From assembly GCA_015179125.1 (NCBI GenBank), contig WHVA01000090.1:216135-280134 (forward strand): a stretch of DNA of 64,000 nt, read 5' to 3'. Positions within the stretch are counted from its first letter, which is position 1, and the number at the start of each line of letters is the position of its first letter. Origin of the DNA: Gautieria morchelliformis (lineage: Eukaryota; Basidiomycota; Agaricomycetes; Gomphales; Gomphaceae). The notes under the pieces were generated by a model. The model searched no databases. It saw only the letters and a list, made by a program, of their open reading frames with translations, and was not told where the DNA came from. This document shows positions 31,373 to 41,577 of this stretch, piece after piece. A program made the translations under genes and the position numbers.

Positions 31373-33745
31373 TTTGATCCTAATATGGATCCAGGCATGG
31401 CTTTGCAGAGAGCAGAGGGTGCTAAGACCATGCTCATGGCCTATTTTGAAGCCAATCAAAGATATCCTGAGGCATGTGAACTATTTACTCTATGTGGAAT
31501 TTCCTGAGAGGATGTCTGGGATAAGCCAGCCAAGCGGTGGAAACCTCATCAGCAGGATTTCAGTCTCGGTAGCCTTCATTTTGTAAGTCCAGCCTCTGGA
31601 GGGAGCTTTTACTTGCGAACCCTCCTTACAGTTGTCAGAGGAGCAATGTCATTTGAGGACCTTAGATCATTTGATGGTGTCCTTTATCCTACTTACAAGG
31701 CTGCATGCCTGGCAAGGGCCTGTTAGAAGATGATTTCAAGTGGACACAGTGTCTTCAGGAGGTGGCACACATACAAACAGGTTTCCAGCTTAGGAGGTTA
31801 TTTGTCACTATTCTCCTTCAGTGTGCCCCTGTGTCAAGATTGGATTTTGGGCGTTAATATCGCATGTTAGTGGTGAATGCCCAAATAGTGTGTGCGATCT
31901 AGCGAATCGCCCAGCGAACAGTACCGAAGAGGTAAGGGTTAAGAAGTAAGAGGGTTACTCGAAAGGAATTCGCCCTGATCTACAGTCATAGCGAAATAGC
32001 CCGTGGCACTTGACGATGTAATGTGCAAGGTGTCATGGAAAGGTTGTCTAAGTAGCGACAATCCTTTCGCCGGCAAAGGCACTCCTTCGGAGCCCTTCGC
32101 TGACAGCACAGAAAATAACTCGAAGGCTAAGGTAACAAAGATAAAGTATGGGAACTCACCAGTGATGCCTAAGTCCTCTTCTGGTCGAAGATAGAAATCT
32201 ACAGGAGAAGGCTCAAGACGATGGTCACAGCGAGGTCAAGTTTGCACAAGATGGACACATGATAATTAAACTGGAGAATATACATGCGAATGTAGACTAC
32301 TTATACCAAATGCTCATATGGTGCTAGCGAATAGGAAAGAGGCCGCCTGGAGTCAGGGTTGGATAGGGGTGCGCGGTCAGGATACATAATAGATGGAATA
32401 GACATACAATAGAATGGAAGAGGGGTGCAAACATGAAACGACAGAGAGGAAAGAGGGCGAAGGCCCCTATGTACGAAAACACGCCTTGGGACCTGCATAT
32501 ACACCACCCTGCACGGACTCTTCGTCTTCTGGGTTGATCCCACATGACCTACGGGTAGGATGCCCCGCGAATGCATTCTGGCCGCCATAGGAACACCCAA
32601 AGGGGGTTGAGTTGAGAAGATGATGGGACCAGTGATGAACCATCAATCCGGGTAAAGGATGTCGATCGTGTTTGATGGCATGCCTGCTGGCGAATGATAC
32701 GAGTAGCGAATGGTCATATGGTGAATGTGGCGAATAGCGAATGGAGCGAGGAGTGAATGGAGTGAAGATGAGCGAAGATGGAAGAGTGGTGAAAGGGAAA
32801 ACAGGGATAGCTGGGTACAAGAAATAAATGAGTCATGACAGCCTGCACCTCCTTGCAATTCATGATAGGACCAGTGATGAACCATCAATCCAGGTAAAGG
32901 ATGTTGATTGTGTTTGATGGCATGGCTACTGGCGAATGATGCGAGTAGCGAATGGTCATTTGGCGAATGTGGCGAATAATGAATGGAGCAAAGAGTGAAT
33001 GGAGCGAAGCCGAGCGAACATGGAAGAGTGGTGGTGAAAGGGAAAACAGGGATAGCTGGATACAAGAAATGAATGGGTCATGACAACTGTGTAGTGAAAA
33101 CTTCAGCGAAGCTAATTGGTCCTGCCCTGCAGTCGTATGAGTCCCATTGAGTCCAACCTGCAAGGAGGCTGCAACTGACACTATCCGAATGCATCCTGAG
33201 CATGTGGGTCTGTCATGGAGTGGGAGTTTAACAGATGATGGGTTCTATGATGGATGAGGGCCCCAACACCTGGTGTCCTGGCAGGAATGATGTGAATAGC
33301 GAATGCGAAAGCAGTATGGCGATGAATATTTTGGCAAGATATTCGCTGGTTCGGGAAGCCGCTTGCTGGTTCAGGAGGTCATTCGCTGTGTGCTGAGGGA
33401 TGATTCACAGAATAAATGAATCATGACACCCTGCTTGGCCTGCTCATATCTGGGAGGAGTTTCGGGAGCATATTTGTGATGATCTGGTGTATCAGCTTCA
33501 AAATAGGCATGGCATTCACCATCCTACAAATGATCAAATCTATGACTTTGGTCTCTTTCTCATTGACAAGATCATGCATCAGGGAGGGAGGTCTCTGGAT
33601 CAGTTCATAGATATGCCACAGATAATGGGGCACTGGGAGGGGTTGATAGGGAACCATTTGATAGCTGAGCAGCATGTAAATAATGTATTTACATGGTATC
33701 TTAGTTATTGCCAGTGGGCCCCTATGGACCCACTATATAGTTAGT
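31373..33745 (+). pseudogene. Helitron helicase/Rep-associated gene fragment, split by an LTR
   Basis: Coding pieces of a second Helitron-type protein: MALQRAEGAKTMLMAYFEAN (about 31395-31455), FVSPASGGSFYLRTLLTVVR and AMSFEDLRSFDGVLYPTYKA (31580-31710), GLLEDDFKWTQCLQEVAHIQ and FQLRRLFVTILLQCAP (31715-31830), then after the LTR WPAHIWEEFREHICDDL, YDFGLFLIDKIMHQGGRSLD and HLIAEQHVNNVFTW (33440-33700). A stop and a frameshift lie near 31500 and 31715. Removing the LTR and one CCCTG duplication rejoins the frame. The 3' end meets an inverted repeat near 33715. Confidence 0.7.
31832..33428 (-). mobile_element. 1.6-kb solo LTR (family B/C) with duplicated 3' modules, TSD CCCTG
   Basis: The segment starts TGTCAAGATTGG and ends GAATCATGACA. 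Flanking CCCTG occurs at 31827-31831 and 33429-33433. It is clearly related to the LTR at 15203-16232 over its first part. Two internal blocks end in the same way (GTCATGACA near 32830 and 33080), and 32640-32838 and 32878-33082 are near-duplicates, so the end module was amplified in tandem. It disrupts the Helitron gene. Confidence 0.8.
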
Positions 33746-33815
33746 GCATGGGAACCGTCCGGCAGTTCCCCATCTTAATCTTACCTTACACTGTCACTAC
33801 GTAGCATCCAGAATA
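33715..33815 (+). repeat. inverted repeat, left member
   Basis: TATAGTTAGTGCATGGGAAC and CACTGTCACTACGTAGCAT are matched by the inverse complement of 38930-39025. The homology may extend about 90 bp further inward. Possibly the TIRs of an old DNA transposon of about 5.3 kb, now filled with LTR elements. Confidence 0.6.
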
Positions 33816-34839
33816 CCACATCTCGGTCAAGTTCTGTCTGCCCTTGTGACTCAAGGTCCTAAGATCATACTTCTTTACAGCTTTTTGAACTAGCCTGCAG
33901 TTGATTGCCATGCAACCAACTGATTGTGGACTCGGAGCGATCATTGATGAACCCTCCAGTAGACACCTCTACTGGCGGCTGTGAGTGTGATGATTCCACA
34001 CAGTTGAAGATGGATGTGAGCTTCGAGCTTGTGGCCCCAATCTCACATGCAGCCCGGCAACACAACGGCTGACCCTACCCTGGGCTCCAAGCCTAGGGAC
34101 CAGGAAGATGGAGAGGTCATAGACCTCACCATTCTCATCCCCCCAATTGAGGGCGAGGAAGCCCCTGGTCACGTGTTGCCTAGCGTGGTTGAGGATGAGG
34201 TACTGCCAGGCAGGTAGCCGGTGTCCCTGCCCAAGGACAAAGGCAAGGGTAGGGAAGCCTCGCCATCATCAGACAGCATCAGACCTGACATCAAGACAAC
34301 CTCACAGTCACAGCTCTGGTCGCTGCTTGAGGAGTTGAGTGACAGTTGTGCCCGAAAGGGAATGATGGCACACAAAGTGTGTGCCTGACAATAGTCAGGG
34401 CTCCGAGTACTCGAGCTCCAGTAGGAAGAGCTTGAGGCCTACCCTGGCCAATGAAACAATGATGGTGCTGAGACTAAACACTCAGATGTATGAGGCAATG
34501 CAACAAAACACTGCCACCCTTGCCACATACAAGAGTGTGAATGCAAGGATAGGCCACATTATGGTGGCCTTGCATGTCCTCACAGAAGATGTTGAAGGCC
34601 TGGACCATGACGTACAAGAAGCTGAGGCCGAACGACAATGCTGTAAGGGCAACTGGGTGTGGTGTCGGAACTGGAAATGGAAAACAGGGTGTCCCCTGAC
34701 AAATGCGGCACAACGGTACTCAAAAGTGTCTGAGCCAAAGTTTGAGAAATCAAACTGAGAAACAAAATGTGCCAGCACAGGAGGCCCTGAGATGAGCACA
34801 CAGCTCCAGCCGCCCTGACAGGCAGCCGCCAGATGATCC
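33816..34839 (+). other. unassigned open frames, possibly gag-like
   Basis: The plus-strand frames include MQPGNTTADPTLGSKPRDQE (34044 onward), a Lys/Asp/Ser-rich part, and a helical segment TMMVLRLNTQMYEAMQQNTA followed by LTEDVEGLDHDVQEAEAERQ. A 60-bp LTR remnant interrupts it at 34642. The coiled-coil character and the location next to Gypsy sequence suggest gag-like or cargo sequence, but I cannot identify it. Confidence 0.3.
34642..34701 (-). mobile_element. 60-bp internally deleted solo LTR (family A), TSD AATGC
   Basis: It keeps both LTR termini (TGTAAGGGCAAC and GTCCCCTGACA) but lacks about 420 bp of the middle, and has AATGC duplications at 34637-34641 and 34702-34706. The family matches the full Gypsy at 53965-60225. 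Confidence 0.85.
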
Positions 34840-35304
34840 TGTAAGGGCAACCTAGGCAGACGCTCTATACTCAAGCGGCGAACTGATGAAGGGGGATCCA
34901 AAGTAAGATAGAGAACTATATACACAACACAAACATACCTGATGAAGGGAAGAGAAAACACTAAGGAACCCCTTCTCCAGCTAGCTATGACTATAAGCTG
35001 CGGGCATGCTAGCCCAATCACCGAATGCCTGAATTACATAAGCAATCGCACCAGGGATAACAGGGACAGGGATGGATGGATAAGAAAGGAATGGTGTCAG
35101 AGATGGGTGGAACAGGAAGGGAATGACTGGAACACAAGGCAGAAGGGTTCTGAAGGCTAGGAGAGGCTTGGAGGCTTTGATTGCACATCACACTGGGGCG
35201 CACACAGTGCAATGGTGGTTGTGACCAGGCATTGGCTGCGATGAGGCACACAGTGTGATGATGGTTGCAATCATGCACACGGTGCGATGATGGGTCCCCT
35301 GACA
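34840..35304 (-). mobile_element. 3' LTR of a degenerate chromovirus (family E)
   Basis: Read on the minus strand it starts TGTCAGGGGACC and ends GGTTGCCCTTACA. On the coding (minus) strand a polypurine tract, CTAGAGGGGGGATGA, immediately precedes it, as expected for a 3' LTR. The ends resemble family A but the interior differs. Confidence 0.7.
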
Positions 35305-36263
35305 TCATCCCCCCTCTAGAATGTGGTGACCCGATGCATGAAGCCCCACTGGTGGAACAGGGGTGTGATTCTGAAAGGTGACAGCCTCCAAGGAGTGAAT
35401 GTGATGAGGGGCACCCGGATGCAAGTGGTAGGAGTCAGCGATGAGGTCAGGAGCATGGACATCACCTTCATTCTCCCATGAATTCTCTTCGTAGTCATAC
35501 CCCTTCCACTTGATGAGGAACTGCAGGTGATTCGCTCGCATGTGACTATCCAACACCTGTTTGACTTCAAAATGCTCATTGCCCTCCCTAAGGATGGGTG
35601 GGGGTGCTGGGGCTGGTTGCTGACCCGGGATTGGATCAGATGGAGCAGGAGTCAGCTTAATGACAGGGAAAACAGGGTGGAGGTGACTCAGAGACTCGGG
35701 GAGGGGGAGACGATATGCGTGACCCAACTTGGCATTCGACAATGTAGGGGCCAAGTTGCCTGCGAGCCAGCTTCTTCGATGGCCGGGTGGTGCGTATATC
35801 ACTTGCATCAAGGTACACCTTATCACCTGGTGTGAACATAGGTGCTGGCTCACATCGGAGATTATAGTACATCACCATATCCTCCTTCGACTTTGCCAGG
35901 GCCAACTTTGCTTCTGACAATGACTCCTCCATGTGCTCCTTGAATTCATTGATTCAAGCTGTGATTGAGGTTGATGTGGTTTGAAGCCCATTCGTGGATG
36001 TCGCCCAGTGTCCAGCATGAATGGGGACTGACGGGTTGAGGCATGAACATGGTTGGTTGTACTGGAATTCAGCCATAGGCAAGAGGTCATCCCAGTCATC
36101 CTGTCACTCATTGACAAAGAAGCGAAGGTACTGCTCCAGCTCTTGATTGAGTTGCTCCGTCTGTCCATCAGTCTGTGGGTGGTATGCTGTGGAGGCTGCG
36201 ATGTGAATGCCCAGGAGGCGATAAAGCTCACGAGTGAATTTGCGAACAACCTGTACCCCACGA

Positions 36264-36747
36264 TGTAAGGGCAACCCTAGCTGGCTGTGGAGATCACACT
36301 ACCACACAATTGACAAGGGAAAATCCAAAGTATGTATAAATGAACAGAGTATACAAGAGAGGGGATTCTCACCTGACAAGGGGAAATCCTAAGAGAAAAG
36401 TCTAAGGACCCCCAATGTGAGCGAGCCCATATTATACTACACTCTGCAGCCAGGGACAACACTTGGCACTCACCATCAACCCTGCATCCTCTTGACCCCC
36501 CTGACCCTTGATCGACCCTTGATGCCACCTACTATGCGAGTCACTTAACTTCTGACACTGTTCCGAGAGCGGAAGTTGGAAAGTGGAGTGGAATTGGCAA
36601 AGTGAACAGAACTGGTGGAAGTTCTCCCAGAAGCGGAATCATTTCTGAAAGCGGAGTCGGAGATGGAATCAGAACTGGAACCGGAGTCGGAAATGGAGTC
36701 GGAACTTGGTGTGGTGTCAGAACTGGAAAACAGGGTGTCCCCTGACA
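36264..36747 (-). mobile_element. solo LTR (family A), TSD CACGA/CGCGA
   Basis: 484 bp with ends TGTAAGGGCAACC and GTCCCCTGACA. The flanks CACGA (36259-36263) and CGCGA (36748-36752) differ at one base. It interrupts the integrase. Confidence 0.85.
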
Positions 36748-37424
36748 CGCGATCCGAAACTACAGTTTGCAGCAGCCCATGCAGCTTCCAGACATTGTGC
36801 AGGAAAAGTCGACCCACCCCAGCCGCAGTGATCGTGGTGTTTGTGGGGATGAAGTGTGCCCACTTGGAGACTGAATCCACTACATTCATCATAGCATCGT
36901 AGCCATGTATGTCAGGCAGTTCCACAATGAAGTCAACACTGATTGTGTCCCATTGAGCTTTAGGGACAGGGAGTGGATGGAGTTCACTGAGGGGTGGCTG
37001 CCTTCGTGCCTTTGTTTGCAGGCACAAATTGCATGTCTTGGAGTACTCGCCAATATACTGCAACATGTGGGGCCACCAGTAATTTCGTGAGACGAGCTTG
37101 AGGGTCTTCCATCGCCCAGGATGCGAATTGTGGTGCTGGGCAACAATTAGTCGCCTGAGGTCCTGGGCATTTGGACATACACTTTACCTCGGAATGTGAG
37201 CAACCCATCTGTTTGAGCCCACTCTGCAGACACAAGCGATTTCCCACCCAACCCTCGCAGCTTCCCAACTGCTCCTGTGACCTCATCCTCCAGTGACCCA
37301 TCTCCAAATGCCTTCTTCACATTGCGAATAGTCCCACGTTCTTCCGCCACCATGGTGAGCCCCTCTAGGGAGCGAACAATGAACAGCTCTGGGTGCAGCA
37401 GTGTCAAATCACTGTTGTCACCTG

Positions 37425-37873
37425 TGTTGGGTGCATTTATGCTCCTGCACCAAAATCAAGCCAAATAGATTCCACCATTCCTATTTCTTTTGATTTTGAC
37501 TTGAAACCATGCTGACATTCATTCTATGATTTGTCAAATTTTTCTTTGATTTTTCAAAGCTGTATTTCTACTTCTTTTCATGTTCTGTCCAACCAACCCT
37601 TTGTGGGTGGTTGTGGACAAGTTTCCTTTTTGAGCTGCGGGTGTTCACTAACGCGCTACATTCTATGGGCGCTTAGCATGGCACACCATTGCCTCATGGG
37701 CGCTAAAGAGCCGGCTAGTAGTATATGTGTATGAGACACATTTCCCCCCTCTCTCAGTGACAACTAAATTCACTGAGAGAGGCAAGTAAATTAGTCTTAT
37801 TTCTCTTTGATTTGTTGACCTATCTTTTGAGCACCAAGTCCAGTCCTACTGCCTATAATTCCTGTCCTCTACA
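37425..37873 (+). mobile_element. solo Copia LTR, diverged, TSD ACCTG
   Basis: 449 bp, starting TGTTGGGTGCA and ending CCTCTACA, related to the LTRs of the Copia at 41065-46806 but visibly diverged. ACCTG flanks it at 37420-37424 and 37874-37878. Confidence 0.85.
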
Positions 37874-37960
37874 ACCTGAACCTGATCTGTGGCCTGAGCA
37901 TCGCGACAGTGCATCTGACTTGCCCATTGTGGCACCAGGACGGTGGTGAAGTGGGGGATC

Positions 37961-38929
37961 TTTGGGGTTCCCCAGGATGGATGCACATGCCATGGGGCAT
38001 GTGCAGTCATCCGCAGCTGTCTTGGGTGGCCTGGAGCGTGGATGCATGATGGCATTGGTGGCGGCAGCATTGACAGTGAGCACATCACACATCATGTGCA
38101 TTGTGGTCGACCTGGGTGGCCAGCTGCTGGGAAGCCTGATGAGGCTGGGAGTGCTATGGCACATGGATGTGCCCCAGAGGGACATCATCGCATTCGTCCA
38201 TGGCCTTACAGAGCTTTTGCCAACCCTCCTCGCTGGGTGTCATCTCACAAGCCGGGGGGCAGGTTAACACAGGTGGATCTAAGCACCTGTTCAGGATAAC
38301 ACGAAGGGAGAGCCTCAGGTTTGAACCACCCCCCACCCCATTTGTAGCAGTAATTACTACAATGGTTCACCCCACCAATAGGTATTGATAAGTGTTAGGA
38401 TTATGAGGCTCCTGGACTTCCCTCCAGCATATAAGACCTATTGAAACTGATTGGTACTGATATGTATCTAAGGTGATTGTGCATTGTAAACAAACAGGAA
38501 GTATCCTATGTTGGCGCCAGCATATCTCTGGCTTACTTTGGTAACTACGATACCCTAACATGTAAAATACCTTGATTACTCTATTCCACATTCTGGGTAG
38601 AGACTGCCTATATAGGGCCTTGCCCCAAGGTGGCAGTATAATAAGTGGAATTATAAAAAATAAATAAAAAATAAAAAAAATAAAAATCTCACAAGCCCTC
38701 ACCCAGCAAATGAGGTGCTCCTTCCTCCTCCACCATTGAGTCCACCCTTGACTCGGAGCATTCCCATGATAAAAACATCGCAGCAACAGTGTCTTTGATG
38801 GCAAATTGCCATCTGCGCAGCAGTATTTTTCAAGATGCTGTAGTAGTTCCAAAAGGTGGAACTGGTGTGGCTTAATACCTGTGTTTATCACAAGGGCACA
38901 TAGAATTCGACCAGTTTGTGGTAATTCAG
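37961..38929. other. no recognised gene; A-rich tract at 38645-38690
   Basis: Open frames on both strands between 37943 and 38299 match nothing known. The inward continuation of the inverted repeat lies at the right. Confidence 0.3.
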
Positions 38930-39025
38930 ATGCTACGTAGTGACAGTGACAGGTAAAGGTTAAGCTGGAGAACCACTGGGCAGTTCCCATGCACTAACTA
39001 TACAGTGGGGTCCTGTGGACCCCCC
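38930..39025 (-). repeat. inverted repeat, right member
   Basis: Inverse partner of 33715-33815. Confidence 0.6.
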
Positions 39026-39396
39026 GCCACCCCCTCCCCCCCCTTCAGAATCACCTTCTTTACATTACCAGCTTCTCTGCTTTGGTCCGCCTCATAGAGA
39101 TGACTGTGTCCAATTCACCAGCTAAGCGCTCATCAAAGAAAATCACCTCCCATCACATGCTCACTCTCCAGTGTAGCCAAGTCTCTTTTCTGCTTCCTTT
39201 CCACAAAGCAGATAGATTCTATCAGGGCAGTACAATTGTCATCCTTATCAAACCCTCCTCCGCCTTCAACCCTCTTCCCCTCATGTATCAATATTTATTG
39301 TCCCATGACTCTCTTTTCCCCTTCCACCCTGAACTGTGGCTCACTTCCACTGGCTTTACCCACCTCCTCCTGGTTCACCTCCCACATGTGTGCCAC
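39026..39396. other. unassigned target sequence
   Basis: Joined to 47374 onward once the LTR nest is removed. Pyrimidine-rich; no protein recognised. Confidence 0.3.
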
Positions 39397-41064
39397 CCTT
39401 GTGTCAGGATTGGTACTTTTAGGGTTTAATAGCGGGTGTCAATGAATTCGAGACACCCAAACGCAGTGAACCAAGAGTCCCTGTGTGAACTGACTACATA
39501 GCTGGTGAATAGTACCAGACTACAACTAGTACTATATGGGGGTATATGATAGATGAACCCCAAGTCTACAGTTGAAGCGAAGCCTTTACAACACTCGGCG
39601 AAATCATCTGAAGTGATGAGGGAGGGTTATCTGAGGTAGATGATCCCCTCGTTGGTGAAGGCACCCCTTGAGAGGCCTTCGCCAACAGGCTCAGAGGAAT
39701 TCCAAGGGTTCAGAGTAAGGAGAATCGATAGTGTCAACTCATGAGTGATGTTCGGCCTTGATGAAGGTGGGGGCACAATGGGAGGGTTGAAGGTGAAGCA
39801 CAAGGAAAACATATGATAGGAACATACATGCTGAATGAGTCCTTTTTATAGAGAATACATGTATACTACTGGTGAATGAGAAAGAGGCCAGGGGGTTTGG
39901 AATATTACAAAGGATGCCCAGTCGCTTTACAAACAAAAGGGAGACATACTGTATAGAGTGAAAACTTCAGCGAAGCTAATTCTAACAAGAGAGAGGGGTG
40001 TCCGAAAGATTAATAGAGATTCTGAGCCTTGGCAGCTCCTACCATCCTGTCCTGCAGCAGTACCAGTCCCATTAGTCCCAACCTGCACAGAGGCTGCAAC
40101 CGACACTATAGGAATGCGTCCTGAGCATGTGGGTCTTTCATGGAGTGGGAGTTTAACAGGTGATGGGTTCTATGATGGACAATGGCTCCACGGACCGAGG
40201 TCCTGATGGGAATGATGGGATCAGCGAATGTGAAGGGAGTGCTGTGTCATGACGTGTTTATTTCTCATATTCAGGTGCTCTTGTCCTACCATTTGTCACT
40301 CCATCTCCGTGTTCGTTCCGATCGTCATTGTCATGTTCGGCAACCAATTCTCGCTGTTCACAACAATTACCATGGTTATGCCGTCAATAAGCGATCAATG
40401 TCTTCGGACTAACTTAGCAGTCATTGTTGGGCCTATCACCTCCTCTGCTCGGCCCTCTTCTGATGGTGTTCTGACAATCGGATTGTCATGACCTATGTAT
40501 TTCCTGCACCTTGTTACCCCCATTCCCTCGTTCGCTACTCCTCCTCCATGTTCGCTCGGCTTCACCCCTCCCTTCGGCCACGCCTCCTCTATGTTCTCTC
40601 CGTTCACCCTTCGCCGTATTTCGCCGAACCGCTATTCGCTGCTCGCACATTTCGCCAACAAGGCATGCCATCAAATACGATCGATACCATTTACCCGGCG
40701 TGATGATTCATCACTAACCCCATCATCTTCTTAAATCCAACCCCTTTGGGTTTTCATATGGCCAAAGTATGTTCGCGGAGCGTTCCTTCCGTAGGTCGTG
40801 TGGGATCGACCCAGTGGACGAAGAGTCCATGCAGGGTGACATGTATGCGGGTCCCAAGACATGGTTTTGTACATAAGTACCTTCGCCACCTTTACTCTCC
40901 GTCGTTTCATGTTCGCACCCCTCCCTCACTCTATTGTATGTTTATTCCATCTCCTTAGTATCATGACTGCGCACCCCTATCCAACCCTGACTCGTGACGG
41001 CCTCTTTCCTATTCGCTGATACCGTACGAGCATTCGATATAAGTAGTTTACATTCGCATGTATA

Positions 41065-41561
41065 TGTTGGGTGCATTGATGCTCCTGCACCAAAATCAAG
41101 CATAATATATCCAATTTGTTGTGTGCTTTCTCAATTTCTTCTCATGTTGTTCTTGTATCATGCATCCATTTCTCTGGTTATTTTCGAAATTTTCCACTCA
41201 CTCCCTATCTCTCCATTTCATCTTGTTATTCCTACTTTCACAAGCGGCTGCACCCAGCGGAGTCTGAAATGACTTCGACGCGCGAGCTCTTGGGCGCTAA
41301 AGGGCCGGGTAGTAGTACATGCGCAGTGAAACAGTTTCCCCCTCTCTCAGTGACAACTAAATTCACTGAGAGAGGCAAGTAAATTAGTCTAGCATTCTTT
41401 CGATTTATTGACCTAGAAATCCTCTGTAGTGAATTAATTTCTAGGTAGTGTATAATATATTTACAGTGACAACTAAATTCACTGAGAGAGTGAATTAATT
41501 TCTAGTCTATTCTTTTGAGCAACAAGTCCATACCTACTGCCTATAATTCCTGTCCTCTACA
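41065..41561 (+). repeat. Copia 5' LTR
   Basis: Starts TGTTGGGTGCA and ends TCCTCTACA. An internal phrase, CAGTGACAACTAAATTCACT, occurs twice. Confidence 0.95.
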
Positions 41562-41577
41562 GGGTTATGGGCCCCGG
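41562..41577 (+). promoter_or_regulatory. Copia primer-binding site, half-tRNA type
   Basis: GGGTTATGGGCCCCGG directly follows the 5' LTR. Drosophila copia uses a cleaved initiator tRNA-Met half whose anticodon region pairs with a GGTTATGGGCCC-type site; this sequence fits that pattern. The gag start codon (41567) lies inside it. Confidence 0.6.

Larger units (their letters stand above)
35305..37960 (-). pseudogene. chromodomain Ty3/Gypsy pol remnant (RNase H tail to chromodomain)
   Basis: Minus-strand pieces in order: RNase H tail GATMGKSDALSR (about 37900-37945), spacer and integrase zinc-binding region (LCLQTKARRQPP near 37010), integrase core WDTISVDFIVELP, MMNVVDSVSKWAHFIPT and VVSDR (36760-36960), TERVNQ-equivalent region near 36140, and chromodomain HFEVKQVLDSHMRANHLQFL with KWKGYDYEENSWE (about 35490-35580). 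The integrase is split at the SDR motif by a solo LTR (36264-36747), and the RNase H tail by a Copia solo LTR (37425-37873). Frameshifts add to the decay. Reverse transcriptase is absent. Confidence 0.75.

Noticed and set aside
30835..31377. Long open frames with repeated HAMHGDT-like units
   Set aside because: They follow exactly the short-unit minisatellite and are open in several frames on both strands; no sign of a real protein.
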